Position numbers and translations under genes: made by a program. Below the pieces are notes generated by a model. That model was not told where the DNA came from and did no database searches. It saw only the letters and a list, made by a program, of their open reading frames with translations. DNA of 64,000 nucleotides from SAR86 cluster bacterium (GTDB taxonomy: Bacteria > Pseudomonadota > Gammaproteobacteria > Magnimaribacterales > AG-339-G14), in the NCBI GenBank assembly GCA_028135785.1, contig JAOIHS010000004.1, positions 1 through 64,000 of the forward strand, in the 5' to 3' direction. Below, one piece after another: positions 19,603-29,992 of this stretch (positions are counted from its first letter, which is position 1; every line of letters begins with the position of its first letter).

Positions 19603-22600
19603 TTAGAAGTTTATTCCAAAGTCTACTCCACCTCTGAAACCTTCAGAATAAGTCAAAAAGATAACTTGTCCTTGCAGGTTACTAGTTCTATTAACACTTG
19701 TTAATTGACGTTTGTCAGCTAAATTTCTAGCCCAAGCATTCACATACCAGTCGCCATTGTTTGGCTCATAAGTAGCATTGAAGTCAAAGTACTCCTGAGC
19801 TCCTGTAACGAAACGTTTGTTGTTGTAAATATCACCTTCAAATTTATCTTTGTAAGAATAACCTAATGTGAAGTTTCCAGAACCATCAAACGCATTATAT
19901 AGTTGCGAAATACTAACAGTTGCTTCCATATCAGAAACTCCTGGAACACTATTTCCACCAAGTTCCTTATATACTTGGCCCGTAGGACCCATCATAGCTG
20001 CAAGTCCTTGAGGATTACCCAAGACGTTACCTTCACTTGTAACTACAAAACCAGCTACGTTACACATAGCTGACGTATAAACTAGATTACAGAATGCTCT
20101 TGATCCTCCAGGATCTAGTGCTGAAAGAGTTCCAGCTGCTCTAGATACTATACCTTGAGCTTGTGCCAGAGTTTTTTGGCCTCCTAAAGCATCTGCTCTC
20201 TGCAAGTATGCAATTATGGCGGCATCTGTATTATCTTGTTGAGTGCTTACACCAGGAACAGCAGCTGCAGTAATGATATCACTCCAAGATGTTGCTTGAT
20301 CTGGGTTATGAGGATCTATTGAAGTAGAACCTATTGAAACTGTTGTTCCACCTGGACCCTTACCAATACCTTCTGTTGAAGTTACAAACTCACTATCAGT
20401 TAATAGAACATTTGCAGCAATTACTAGATCTTCAGTTATAAAAAACTGTGTATCTAATTGTAAACCTTGGTGAACGATGTCATGAGGCTCAACATAAGCA
20501 GATGAAACTCTAATTACTGAGTAATGGGAGTCGTTTTGCTCATGTTTGAAGATGTTTGCATTTAATTTCAAACGTCCATCTAATAAGATATTTTTCGTAC
20601 CAATTTCATATGAAACTGCTTTAGATCCAGCATATATAGTTGTATCTGGATTTGCACCACCAGCACGGTTACCCGTAGTCATTGATACATAAGCCATACC
20701 TTGGTCGTAACTATATTGAAGTACACCTTTGTAAGTGTCTGCATAGTTTTTTGCAGTAGCCAGCTTGTGGCCTGCTTGCCAACATGCTTCGTAGTCAGAT
20801 TTTCTACATGCATCTGAAGATACATTAGTTAAACCAGAAGCAGCATCTTCAGGAATGTTATAAGCCGAATCAGACAAACCTTGCATAGATCTTGTAGCAA
20901 ACCTGTCATCCATGTAACGAGCTCCCAACGTAAGTTTGAAGTTATCCATGAATGTGAAGTAGTACTCTCCAAATACAGCTCTTGAATCTATGTGCGTTCT
21001 TTGGTCTGTAATTAAACCACCAGCTTGATGAGGCATTTTTTTATCACAGAAAGCACCTTGATCGTGCTCTTTTTTTCCATTTAATGCAGTACAAGCACCG
21101 ATAATTGAATTAACTAAAGTATCAGCCACGGCTCTAGTTCTATCACCTATTACACTCCCATCTTGTGTATAAGCAGTCACAAGGCTGACAGCATTAGCAG
21201 CAATTACCCCAGCCATAGAAGCATAGAATGCCTGACCACCGTATGCATTAAGCTGACCACTAAACATGTCTTGAGATAAAGGATGATAACTAAATGAATT
21301 TATTAATTGATATGCCGTAGTTTGGATATTGTATTGATTTATTCCATTTGATTTATCACTATAAAGACCTACAACGAAGTTATGATTATCAAAATCAGAT
21401 GCTACGTTTAATTCAAAGGCATTTGTTTCTGTATCTGCATTTGAACATTCCTCAGATCCAGCAAATTGTTGGTATTGCTTATCTGCATAACAAGTAGTTG
21501 GCATATTTGTAATAGTCATCAAACTTGAAGGCTGAAATAAATTACCAATTTTTGCAGCGTCACCATTTTTTTCAGCATTGTTATGGTCATTATCATCTCT
21601 TTGATAATAATCAGTACTAGTATTAGTTGCTTTAAAACTTATATCTAGAGTACCTGGACCAACATCAGCGCTTGTAAGCCACTTTATTTGAGTAGCTTTC
21701 TGCTCTTGTTGTCTTACTGCATCGTAAGTTTTATTTATTTGATCAATGCTTTTTGATCTTATTACATCAGACTCAGACAGAGTATCTCTTCCAGTACTAA
21801 TAAAAGTAAGAGTATCAAAAGTGTTACTAATAGTACCTGAGATGAAAACAGGTCTATTTATATTGCTTTCGGGATCGTTAGTATTAGGAGTACAACCGAA
21901 AAACTGACTTCTGTTACAAGAAGACGTACCTAAATTTAATCTATTATCATTTACAGCATACTGGTCATAATTGAATTCAATAGTGTTGTTTTCGTTAACT
22001 GCCCAATCGACAGAAAGTCTGTAACCGTAAGCATCACGATTATCTATTTTATTCATAGTTCCTTCATTGAAGACTGTAGGATCTTTATCATATTTCGAAA
22101 ATGCGACTCTAGCTGAAACATTATTAGCTATATCAAAATCATAAGCTCCCTTGATCATTTGATAGCCCTTATCTCCAACCGAAGCTTTAAAATAGTTTCC
22201 TGCACCAGGTCTGTTAGAAATAAGATTCATTAACCCAGATGTAGTGTTCCTTCCATAAAGTGTTCCTTGAGGACCTTCTAAAATCTCTAAACGCTCAGCA
22301 TCTAAGAAACCTACTTCACTCCAAGCACTAGCAGAAATCGAGTGGCCATTGAGCTGTAAATCCGCAGCAGCTACAGTAGCAGCTCCTACCGAAGGTACTA
22401 TTAACCCTCTAATCTTAATACCTACACCACTTCCAATTCCATTAGCAAAAGAAATACCTGTAGTTGAGTTTGCTAAATCTGCAGCAGTTTCTATGTGTTG
22501 TTCCATAAGGTCTTCACCAGTAATAGCTTGAACTGAAAGCGCGATATCTTGAAGAGACTCGGCTTGTCTAGTCGCTGTTACAGTGACTTCTTCAACAGTC

Positions 22601-22671
22601 TGCGCGAAAGCTGACACATGGAAACCCATGGCCAGAGTGGCAGCTATTATTAAATTAAAAAAACGTTTCAT
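19603..22671 (-). CDS. TonB-dependent outer-membrane receptor
   Basis: Signal peptide MKRFFNLIIAATLAMGFHVSAFAQ, TonB box VEEVTVTATRQAESLQDIALSVQAITGEDL, plug domain and C-terminal aromatic beta-signal (GGVDFGINF). GGAGG precedes the ATG at 22671; ORF opens at 22695. Confidence 0.93.
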   Translation of the reverse strand: MKRFFNLIIAATLAMGFHVSAFAQTVEEVTVTATRQAESLQDIALSVQAITGEDLMEQHIETAADLANSTTGISFANGIGSGVGIKIRGLIVPSVGAATVAAADLQLNGHSISASAWSEVGFLDAERLEILEGPQGTLYGRNTTSGLMNLISNRPGAGNYFKASVGDKGYQMIKGAYDFDIANNVSARVAFSKYDKDPTVFNEGTMNKIDNRDAYGYRLSVDWAVNENNTIEFNYDQYAVNDNRLNLGTSSCNRSQFFGCTPNTNDPESNINRPVFISGTISNTFDTLTFISTGRDTLSESDVIRSKSIDQINKTYDAVRQQEQKATQIKWLTSADVGPGTLDISFKATNTSTDYYQRDDNDHNNAEKNGDAAKIGNLFQPSSLMTITNMPTTCYADKQYQQFAGSEECSNADTETNAFELNVASDFDNHNFVVGLYSDKSNGINQYNIQTTAYQLINSFSYHPLSQDMFSGQLNAYGGQAFYASMAGVIAANAVSLVTAYTQDGSVIGDRTRAVADTLVNSIIGACTALNGKKEHDQGAFCDKKMPHQAGGLITDQRTHIDSRAVFGEYYFTFMDNFKLTLGARYMDDRFATRSMQGLSDSAYNIPEDAASGLTNVSSDACRKSDYEACWQAGHKLATAKNYADTYKGVLQYSYDQGMAYVSMTTGNRAGGANPDTTIYAGSKAVSYEIGTKNILLDGRLKLNANIFKHEQNDSHYSVIRVSSAYVEPHDIVHQGLQLDTQFFITEDLVIAANVLLTDSEFVTSTEGIGKGPGGTTVSIGSTSIDPHNPDQATSWSDIITAAAVPGVSTQQDNTDAAIIAYLQRADALGGQKTLAQAQGIVSRAAGTLSALDPGGSRAFCNLVYTSAMCNVAGFVVTSEGNVLGNPQGLAAMMGPTGQVYKELGGNSVPGVSDMEATVSISQLYNAFDGSGNFTLGYSYKDKFEGDIYNNKRFVTGAQEYFDFNATYEPNNGDWYVNAWARNLADKRQLTSVNRTSNLQGQVIFLTYSEGFRGGVDFGINF

Positions 22672-22887
22672 TGACTCCTCCCAATTTGAGTACAAATAGT
22701 TATGTTAGATACAAACTTCTTCGTACCAAAACTTTGATCTGTGAGAGGTCAAAGCATAGTATCTTTAAGTTTTGTATTCCCCTGAGTTCGACTTTACCTT
22801 AGGTAATTTTATATGACAAGCATTCGATTGCTTATTTTTTATAAAACAAAACTTAGTTAGACACTGTCATTTTTGGGCTAAATATCT

Positions 22888-23015
22888 TTAGAATTCTAAA
22901 TAAAAATCTATTCCAACTCTCATGCCTTGTGAGAAATTACATTGTCCATTTTTACCAGATACTAGATCTGCGCGATCCACTATCACTGCATTCCTTACTT
23001 ATCTTTAAGGTTTTT
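22888..23015 (-). pseudogene. Decayed C-terminal remnant of a second TonB-dependent receptor
   Basis: Minus strand encodes ...KNLKDK(stop/frameshift)RNAVIVDRADLVSGKNGQCNFSQGMRVGIDFYLEF*, analogous to the intact receptor's RNLADKRQLTSVNRTSNLQGQVIFLTYSEGFRGGVDFGINF*. Confidence 0.7.
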
Positions 23016-23263
23016 GTCTGAGTTAAACAAGGCTATCAGATCTTTTTGGATGAGAATTGACGCTTAGATCAATTTTATCTTCTACAGATAAGACTAATCT
23101 AACATTTACTATAAATTACATCCTAGCAAGTTTATTTTATGAGCAAAAATTGGAGTTGCAATGTTAAATGAGATTAAGCTGGGCTTATCATGAACAACTT
23201 AAATAACTATTTAACTTAAAAATTATAATAAGTAATATATTAAAATCACCATAATTTGTTTTT

Positions 23264-23917
23264 ATGAATAAAAGAGATCGCGCAATAATAATCGGAAAGG
23301 AGCTTGCTAGGCTATATAAAAATCCAAAACCGCCTTTAGATTTCAGTAATCCCTTTACCTTGCTTATTGCTGTTTTACTTAGTGCTCAGTGTACTGATGA
23401 GAGAGTCAATATAGTTACGAAAAAGCTATTCAAGGAAGCTAGAACTCCCAAGAAGATGGCAGCTTTAGGACAAGATCAAATCTTCTTTTTTATAAAGACT
23501 TGTGGACTTGCACCCAAAAAGTCTAAAGCCATATTGGAAACTTCTAATATTCTTATAAAAAAATTCAATTCAAAGGTTCCCCAGTCTATTGAGGAATTAG
23601 TAACTCTTCCCGGTGTGGGTCATAAAACTGCTTCGGTAGTTCTTAATCAAGCTTTTGGCCAAGCTAGCTTTGCGGTAGATACACACATACATCGTTTAGC
23701 TCAAAGATGGAAATTAACTAATGGTAAAAATGTTATGCAAACGGAAAAAGATTTAAAGAAATTATTTCCAAAAGAAAAATGGGGAGATTTACATCTACAA
23801 ATAATTTTTTATGGAAGAGAATTTTGCGAAGCAAGAAAATGTTATGGCTTAGATTGTTTTTTGTGTAAAACTCTTTTTCCTAATAGAAATAGTAAGGTTA
23901 TAACCAATAAGGCATAG
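23264..23917 (+). CDS. nth: Endonuclease III
   Basis: LLSAQCTDERVN, LPGVGHKTASVVLNQAFG, VDTHIHRLAQRW, Cys-rich C-terminus. Confidence 0.92.
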   Translation: MNKRDRAIIIGKELARLYKNPKPPLDFSNPFTLLIAVLLSAQCTDERVNIVTKKLFKEARTPKKMAALGQDQIFFFIKTCGLAPKKSKAILETSNILIKKFNSKVPQSIEELVTLPGVGHKTASVVLNQAFGQASFAVDTHIHRLAQRWKLTNGKNVMQTEKDLKKLFPKEKWGDLHLQIIFYGREFCEARKCYGLDCFLCKTLFPNRNSKVITNKA

Positions 23918-23956
23918 CAAAGATTTTTCATAGAGGTATAATTATTTTTTATCCAT

Positions 23957-25222
23957 TTGAAGATTATGTACGGTAACAATTTATCCATAGAAAGTTTTGA
24001 CAAAGATCTTTGGGATGCTCTCGAAGGCGAACGTGTCCGTCAAGAACATCATATCGAACTCATTGCTTCTGAAAACTATACTTCACCAAGAGTAATGGAA
24101 GCTCAAGGTTCTGTGCTGACTAACAAATATGCAGAAGGCTACCCTGGCAAAAGATACTATGGCGGATGTGAATTCGTAGATGTCGCCGAACAACTAGCAA
24201 TTGATAGAGCGAAAGAATTATTTAGTGCAGATTTTGCAAATGTTCAACCGCATTCAGGTGCGAGTGCAAATGCTGCGGTTTTTTTAGCCCTTCTTAATGC
24301 GGGAGATAAAATTTTAGGAATGAGTCTTGATCATGGCGGTCATTTGACCCACGGATCAAAAGTTAATTTTTCAGGAAAAATTTACGAGTCTTATAGTTAT
24401 GGAATTGACCCGTTGACTGGTGATATTGATTACGAAGAGGTCGAAAAACTAGCCAATGTGCACAAACCTAAGTTAATCATTTGTGGATTCTCTGCTTTTT
24501 CAGGTGTTTTAGATTTTAAAAGATTTAGGGAAATTGCAGATTCCATTGGTGCTTTTTTATTAGCTGATATTTCTCATGTTTCTGGGTTAATTGCAGCTGG
24601 GCTATATCCTAACCCTGTTCCTTTTGCAGACGTCGTTACAACTACTACTCACAAAACTTTAATTGGGCCAAGAGGTGGTTTGATTTTAGCGAAAGCAAAC
24701 GAAGACCTACATAAAAAACTAAATTCAGCTTTATTTCCTGGTTCACAAGGCGGTCCTTTAATGCATGTGATTGCTGCTAAAGCAGTATGCTTCAAAGAAG
24801 CTATGGAACCAGAATTCTTAGAATATCAAAAACAGATTTTAGCAAACGCCCAAAAAATGAGCTCTGCTTTAATGAAAAACGATATTGATATTGTTTCTAA
24901 TGGAACAGCAAATCATATGTTTCTAGTCAATCTAGTAAAAAATGATATAACAGGAAAAGTTTTAGATGCTGCTCTAGGCCAAGCAAATATTACTGTTAAT
25001 AAAAATTCCGTGCCGAATGACCCTCAATCACCATTCGTTACTTCGGGAATAAGAATAGGAACTCCTGCTGTTACAAGAAGAGGTTTTAAAGAGTCTGAAA
25101 TGGAATTAATAGCTTCATGGATAAAAAATATTATTCATGACGTAGAAAATGAATCTTTAATTTCTAAAACTAGAAATGAAGTTACCGAACTCTGTAATCA
25201 GTTTCCTGTTTACTCAAAATAA
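23957..25222 (+). CDS. glyA: Serine hydroxymethyltransferase
   Basis: [60 protein letters not shown]. Confidence 0.97.
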   Translation: MKIMYGNNLSIESFDKDLWDALEGERVRQEHHIELIASENYTSPRVMEAQGSVLTNKYAEGYPGKRYYGGCEFVDVAEQLAIDRAKELFSADFANVQPHSGASANAAVFLALLNAGDKILGMSLDHGGHLTHGSKVNFSGKIYESYSYGIDPLTGDIDYEEVEKLANVHKPKLIICGFSAFSGVLDFKRFREIADSIGAFLLADISHVSGLIAAGLYPNPVPFADVVTTTTHKTLIGPRGGLILAKANEDLHKKLNSALFPGSQGGPLMHVIAAKAVCFKEAMEPEFLEYQKQILANAQKMSSALMKNDIDIVSNGTANHMFLVNLVKNDITGKVLDAALGQANITVNKNSVPNDPQSPFVTSGIRIGTPAVTRRGFKESEMELIASWIKNIIHDVENESLISKTRNEVTELCNQFPVYSK

Positions 25223-25225
25223 ATT

Positions 25226-25678
25226 ATGCATTGCCCTTTTTGTGCCTTCGAAGAGAGTAAGGTTATAGATTCACGTCTTATTGCAGAGGGCAATGAGATT
25301 AGACGCAGAAGAGAATGCCTTAAATGCCAAGAGCGATGGACGACATACGAACTAGCCGAATTGGTAATGCCAAAAATTATCAAACAGGACAATTCTAGAG
25401 TTCCATTTGATGAAACTAAGCTTAAAGAAGGAATTGCCAGGTCTTTAGAAAAAAGACCAGTCAGCGAAGAAACCTTTCAAACATTAATAGAAACAATAAA
25501 AAAAGAGCTCAGATCTCTAGGAGAAAGAGAAGTTCCTTCAGATAAAGTCGGAGAAACCGTTATGACGAATCTTAGAAAAATAGACGAAGTAGCCTTTGTA
25601 AGATTTGCATCGGTTTACAGAAGCTTTCAGGATCCGATGGAGTTTAGTGAGGAAGTTAAACGATTAAGTGATGACTGA
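25226..25678 (+). CDS. nrdR: Transcriptional repressor NrdR
   Basis: MHCPFCAFEESKVIDSRLIAEGNEIRRRRECLKCQERWTTYE zinc ribbon plus ATP-cone. Confidence 0.96.
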   Translation: MHCPFCAFEESKVIDSRLIAEGNEIRRRRECLKCQERWTTYELAELVMPKIIKQDNSRVPFDETKLKEGIARSLEKRPVSEETFQTLIETIKKELRSLGEREVPSDKVGETVMTNLRKIDEVAFVRFASVYRSFQDPMEFSEEVKRLSDD

Positions 25679-26777
25679 ATCAAGTTTTATGCTGGAAGCA
25701 TTAGAACTGGCTAAAAAAGGGCAATTTACTTCTGGAACAGGCGCCTGTGTTGGCTGCATTATATCTAAAAATAATAAAATTATTGGTGAAGGCTTCTATG
25801 AATTTTTTGGTGCTCCGCATGCAGAAATTATGGCCATTGAATCTGTAAAAAAAAATTATAAAAATGATTTCAACGCAGTCATAGCTGATAGCACAATAAC
25901 AGTAACCTTAGAGCCTTGTAGTAAATTTGGTAAAACACCACCCTGCCTAGATGAAATTCTTAAATATAAATTTAAGAAAATCATTATTGGTCAGCTTGAT
26001 TCTTCTCAATCCAGTTTAGAACAGCTAAAAAATTCTGGCATCGAAGTTGTTATTGAAGAAATTCCCAATGAATTAAATAAAGGTTTTTTTAAAAGTTTGA
26101 AATATAAAAAGCCTTACATAAGAGCAAAAATTGCAATGTCTGAAGACAAAAAAATTGCATTTATAGAAAACGATAAGCAATGGATTACTTGTCCCGCATC
26201 AAGATTAGATGGTCATAAATTCAGAGCCGTCTCAGATATTATCCTTACTGGCTCGGGAACGATCAAAAGAGATAACCCAGCTCTAGATGTAAGGGATACT
26301 ATGATTACTGAGTTGAAAAATTTTCGACAGCCAATAAGAGCTATTATTTCATCTGGATCAAAATTAGATGCAAACCTAAAATTTTTCAAGACTACTGGTC
26401 AAAAAATATTATTTTGTAGTAACAAAGAAGTCTATAAGAATTTAGATTCTGTAAAGGATTTAGAGATACTTGAAATCGAAAATTCAAGATCAAAAATTGA
26501 TTTATTAAAATTGTTAAATAAATTATCTTTATTAGAAATACATGATGTTTTGCTGGAATCAGGGCCTAAGCTAATTACTTCATTTATCGAAGCCGATTTG
26601 ATAGATGAGTTCATCATTTACATTGCGCCGAAGATACTATCAAATAAGGCTCTATCTTTTTTTGAAGGCGAGGATTCTAAAAATCCTTTTAATTCAAAAG
26701 ACTTTATATTGAGCGAAGAAGTATTAATAGAAGATGATAAAAGAATAATATATAAAAGAAAAAATGGAATTGAATAA
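25668..26777 (+). CDS. ribD: Bifunctional riboflavin deaminase/reductase RibD
   Basis: PHAEIMA, LEPCSKFGKTPPC deaminase motif; C-terminal reductase domain. Confidence 0.93.
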   Translation: MMTESSFMLEALELAKKGQFTSGTGACVGCIISKNNKIIGEGFYEFFGAPHAEIMAIESVKKNYKNDFNAVIADSTITVTLEPCSKFGKTPPCLDEILKYKFKKIIIGQLDSSQSSLEQLKNSGIEVVIEEIPNELNKGFFKSLKYKKPYIRAKIAMSEDKKIAFIENDKQWITCPASRLDGHKFRAVSDIILTGSGTIKRDNPALDVRDTMITELKNFRQPIRAIISSGSKLDANLKFFKTTGQKILFCSNKEVYKNLDSVKDLEILEIENSRSKIDLLKLLNKLSLLEIHDVLLESGPKLITSFIEADLIDEFIIYIAPKILSNKALSFFEGEDSKNPFNSKDFILSEEVLIEDDKRIIYKRKNGIE

Positions 26778-27858
26778 AACAGAAGAACTGATAGCTGAAA
26801 TCAAAAAAGGAAATATGGTTCTTTTGATGGACGATGAAGATCGCGAAAATGAAGGTGATTTGATTTTAGCTGGAGAGATGGTTTCTCCAGATAAAATCAA
26901 TTTTATGGCAAAAAATGCTAGAGGTTTAATTTGTTTAGCTATGAGCCAAGAAAAATGTGACGCGCTAAATTTAAGTCAGATGGTGTCAGATAATAAAAGT
27001 GGTCATGGTACTGGTTTTACAATTTCTATTGAAGCCGCTAGTGGAATAACTACAGGTATCTCAGCAGCTGATAGATCTAGAACAGTTAAAGTCGCATCTA
27101 AGTCTAGAGCTAAGGCTAAAGATATCGTTTCACCTGGACATATTTTTCCAGTGAAGGCTGTTCCAGGTGGAGTCCTTTCTAGAGCTGGTCATACAGAGGG
27201 TAGTACTGATTTATGTCGCTTAGCTGGACTGAATGAATCAGCAGTAATCTGTGAGGTCATGAACGAAGATGGAACTATGGCTAGAAAAAAAGGATTAATA
27301 GAATTTAGCAAAAAATATAATTTAAAAATTGGAACTATTGCCGATTTAATTAATTATCGAATCATAAACGAACAAACTGTCGAAAAAGTAGAACAAAAAA
27401 TTGTTAATACAGAGTTTGGAAAGTTTACCTTAATGCTTTATGAAGATTCTATAAGTGGAGAAACTCACGTCGTTTTTAAAAAGGGAAGAATTTCAAAATC
27501 AAAACCTGTTTTAGTTAGAGTTCAACAAACGAATGTAATGCACGATCTTCTCAGAGTCGACGAGTATGGTGCCAGATGGTCTTTAGGCGATGCTATGAAA
27601 AAAGTTAATAAGGAAGGCTCTGGTCTGATAATAGTCATTGATGGTGGAAAAACCAAGGATGAAGTAATTCGAGAGGTAGAAGTTCTAAAAAATTCTTACA
27701 AAAAATCTACAGCTGGTATAGACGTTAGAAGAATTGGAGCTGGCTCGCAAATTCTTAGAGATTTAGGTGTTAAGAAAATTAAATTAATGGGCTCACAAAC
27801 AAGATACCCCTCCATTTCTGGATTTGGTTTGGAAGTAACGAAATATATTCAAAAATGA
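26764..27858 (+). CDS. ribB: 3,4-dihydroxy-2-butanone-4-phosphate synthase fused to a degenerate GTP cyclohydrolase II-like domain (RibBX type)
   Basis: RibB motifs DDEDRENEGDLI, GISAADRSRT, PGHIFPVKAVPGGVLSRAGHTEGSTDL; the C-terminal RibA-like half has no cysteines. Confidence 0.9.
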   Translation: MELNKTEELIAEIKKGNMVLLMDDEDRENEGDLILAGEMVSPDKINFMAKNARGLICLAMSQEKCDALNLSQMVSDNKSGHGTGFTISIEAASGITTGISAADRSRTVKVASKSRAKAKDIVSPGHIFPVKAVPGGVLSRAGHTEGSTDLCRLAGLNESAVICEVMNEDGTMARKKGLIEFSKKYNLKIGTIADLINYRIINEQTVEKVEQKIVNTEFGKFTLMLYEDSISGETHVVFKKGRISKSKPVLVRVQQTNVMHDLLRVDEYGARWSLGDAMKKVNKEGSGLIIVIDGGKTKDEVIREVEVLKNSYKKSTAGIDVRRIGAGSQILRDLGVKKIKLMGSQTRYPSISGFGLEVTKYIQK

Positions 27859-28307
27859 GTAAAAATAACCCTAAAGAATTCGAACTAAAAAAAACTGACT
27901 ATTCCAGCTATAGAGTATTGGTTATAAAAACAAAATGGAATTCTGAAATCATTGCGCCTATGGTAGAAGATTGTTTAAAGGAGTTAAAAAATCAAAAAAT
28001 AATTCCCAAAATCATCTCAGTACCAGGAGCATACGAAATTCCTTTTATTGCTAATAAGAGAGCAAGTAAATTTGATTTAATAATTACCCTTGGAGCTATT
28101 ATCAAGGGAGAAACTCCTCATTTTGACATTATTGCTCAAACAATAAGCGATTCAATTATGCAGACTAGTTTGAATAAGGACACGCCCATAATTTTTGGTG
28201 TGCTGACTACAAATAATATTGATCAAGCGAAAGAAAGAGCTGCTCAAAAAGGTAGTGAACTGACATTAAGCGGGTTAAATATTTTAGATAATCTAGCAGA
28301 TGATTAG
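27855..28307 (+). CDS. ribH: 6,7-dimethyl-8-ribityllumazine synthase
   Basis: SVPGAYEIPFIA, LGAIIKGETPHFDIIAQ, PIIFGVLTTNNIDQA. Confidence 0.95.
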   Translation: MSKNNPKEFELKKTDYSSYRVLVIKTKWNSEIIAPMVEDCLKELKNQKIIPKIISVPGAYEIPFIANKRASKFDLIITLGAIIKGETPHFDIIAQTISDSIMQTSLNKDTPIIFGVLTTNNIDQAKERAAQKGSELTLSGLNILDNLADD

Positions 28308-28701
28308 ATTAAAAAAATTACCGTCGCCAACAAAAAAGAGAGAATTAATTATGCAGGCGCTGTACCAGAAAGAAATATCCGGTTGCTCGAATACAGAAGT
28401 TTTTAAACAGTTTAAACAAAATCATAAATCTATAGACCTTCAAGAGTTTGAAGATATTTTGAAGGCAATTAAAAAAGATAATTCAAAGATTGATGAAGAA
28501 ATATCAAAATTTTCTAAAGTAGAATTATCTGAAATAACTGAAATTGAATTATCTATTTTACGTTTAGCCATCTTTGAACTAAAAGAAAATGTTCTAGATA
28601 AAGCTATAGTTATCAACGAAGGCGTTAGACTTGCAAAAAAGTTTGGACAAGACTCTAGTCACAAATTTGTTAATGCAGTTTTGGACAAGATAGTTGTCTA
28701 A
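28300..28701 (+). CDS. nusB: Transcription antitermination factor NusB
   Basis: KKRELIMQALYQKEISG, EIELSILRLAIFEL, AIVINEGVRLAKKFG...FVNAVLDKI. Confidence 0.93.
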   Translation: MIRLKKLPSPTKKRELIMQALYQKEISGCSNTEVFKQFKQNHKSIDLQEFEDILKAIKKDNSKIDEEISKFSKVELSEITEIELSILRLAIFELKENVLDKAIVINEGVRLAKKFGQDSSHKFVNAVLDKIVV

Positions 28702-28705
28702 GCTT

Positions 28706-29992
28706 TTATAAATCAGGGTTCATTAAAATTGTACTTGCATCATCTGGACCAGTAGAAATAATATCCACAGGGACCCCACAAACTTCTTCGATTTTTTTAA
28801 TAAAGATTTTTGCATTTTCAGGAATTTCTTCATAGGAGTTTACTCCTGCACAAGGTTCAGTCCAGCCAGCACATTCAATATAGGAAGGCTCCACATCATC
28901 TAGCTCCATGCATTCAGCAAAAGCTAATTTAGCAGCGTCTTGATTATAATCTGTACAAATTTTTATCGACTCCATTCCATCTAAAACATCTATTTTAGTT
29001 AAACATAAGGCTGAGACACTGTTGGACTGAACGATTCTTTTCACAGTTACTGCATCAAACCATCCACATCTTCTTGGTCTTCCTGTGGTTGCTCCAACTT
29101 CACCGCCTTTAGTAGCTATTTCAACACTCAAATCATCATGAATTTCAGTTGGCATTGGTCCTTCTCCAACTCGAGTTACATATGCTTTCACAACACCTAA
29201 AATATACCCGACATCTAACGGACCACATCCTGCTCCTGAAGCTATGCCTGCCGGAGAGCAATTGCTAGAAGTAACAAAGGGATAAGTACCTTGATCAACA
29301 TCCAATAATGCTCCCTGAGCACCTTCGAAAAGAATCCTTTTATTCTCATTATTTAATTTCAAAATTGTTCCTGATACATCGGCTAAAAGTGGTTTTAATT
29401 TTTCACCATATTCTAAATTTCTATCTTTAGTTTCATTAAAATCTAACTCGTCCACACCAAAGTAATTTTTAAATTGGAAATTATAGTAAGACAGAGTCTC
29501 TTCTAATTTCGGCGTAAGTTTAGACTCAGACAGAGTATCAACAATTCTAATTGCTCTTCTGGCTACCTTGTCCTCATAAGCTGGACCAATCCCTCTTAGT
29601 GTCGTTCCGATAGTGGTGAAGCTGTTAGATTTTTCTTTTAGTTGATCGACTAAAATATGATATGGCTGAATCAAAGTACAAGCTGGACTTATTTTTAATC
29701 GATCTAATATTCCGTCAGCGAAAGGCTCTATTTCTTCTATTTCTGAGAATAAGGCATCGCAAGATACAACCACACCCTTACCTATCAAAGAAGAAGCATT
29801 TTTATGACAAATAGATGAAGGTAATAGGTGTAAAACCAATTTCTTACCATTGACTATTAGAGTATGTCCGGCATTATGACCGCCTTGATATCGGCAGGCT
29901 GCATGAGCTTTATCGGATAAAAAATTAACTATTTTTCCTTTTCCTTCGTCTCCCCATTGCAACCCTAATACTGCTAAATTTTTAGCTCCCAT
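28706..29992 (-). CDS. purA: Adenylosuccinate synthetase
   Basis: VLGLQWGDEGKGKIVNFLSDKA, GHNAGHTL, FEGAQGALLDVDQGTYPFVTSSN. Confidence 0.96.
   Translation of the reverse strand: MGAKNLAVLGLQWGDEGKGKIVNFLSDKAHAACRYQGGHNAGHTLIVNGKKLVLHLLPSSICHKNASSLIGKGVVVSCDALFSEIEEIEPFADGILDRLKISPACTLIQPYHILVDQLKEKSNSFTTIGTTLRGIGPAYEDKVARRAIRIVDTLSESKLTPKLEETLSYYNFQFKNYFGVDELDFNETKDRNLEYGEKLKPLLADVSGTILKLNNENKRILFEGAQGALLDVDQGTYPFVTSSNCSPAGIASGAGCGPLDVGYILGVVKAYVTRVGEGPMPTEIHDDLSVEIATKGGEVGATTGRPRRCGWFDAVTVKRIVQSNSVSALCLTKIDVLDGMESIKICTDYNQDAAKLAFAECMELDDVEPSYIECAGWTEPCAGVNSYEEIPENAKIFIKKIEEVCGVPVDIISTGPDDASTILMNPDL

Noticed and set aside
22696-22860. Known riboswitch (TPP, cobalamin, glutamine/glnA types) upstream of the first TBDR or gltB
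   Set aside because: I could not identify the conserved core motifs of these classes; only simple hairpins were seen.
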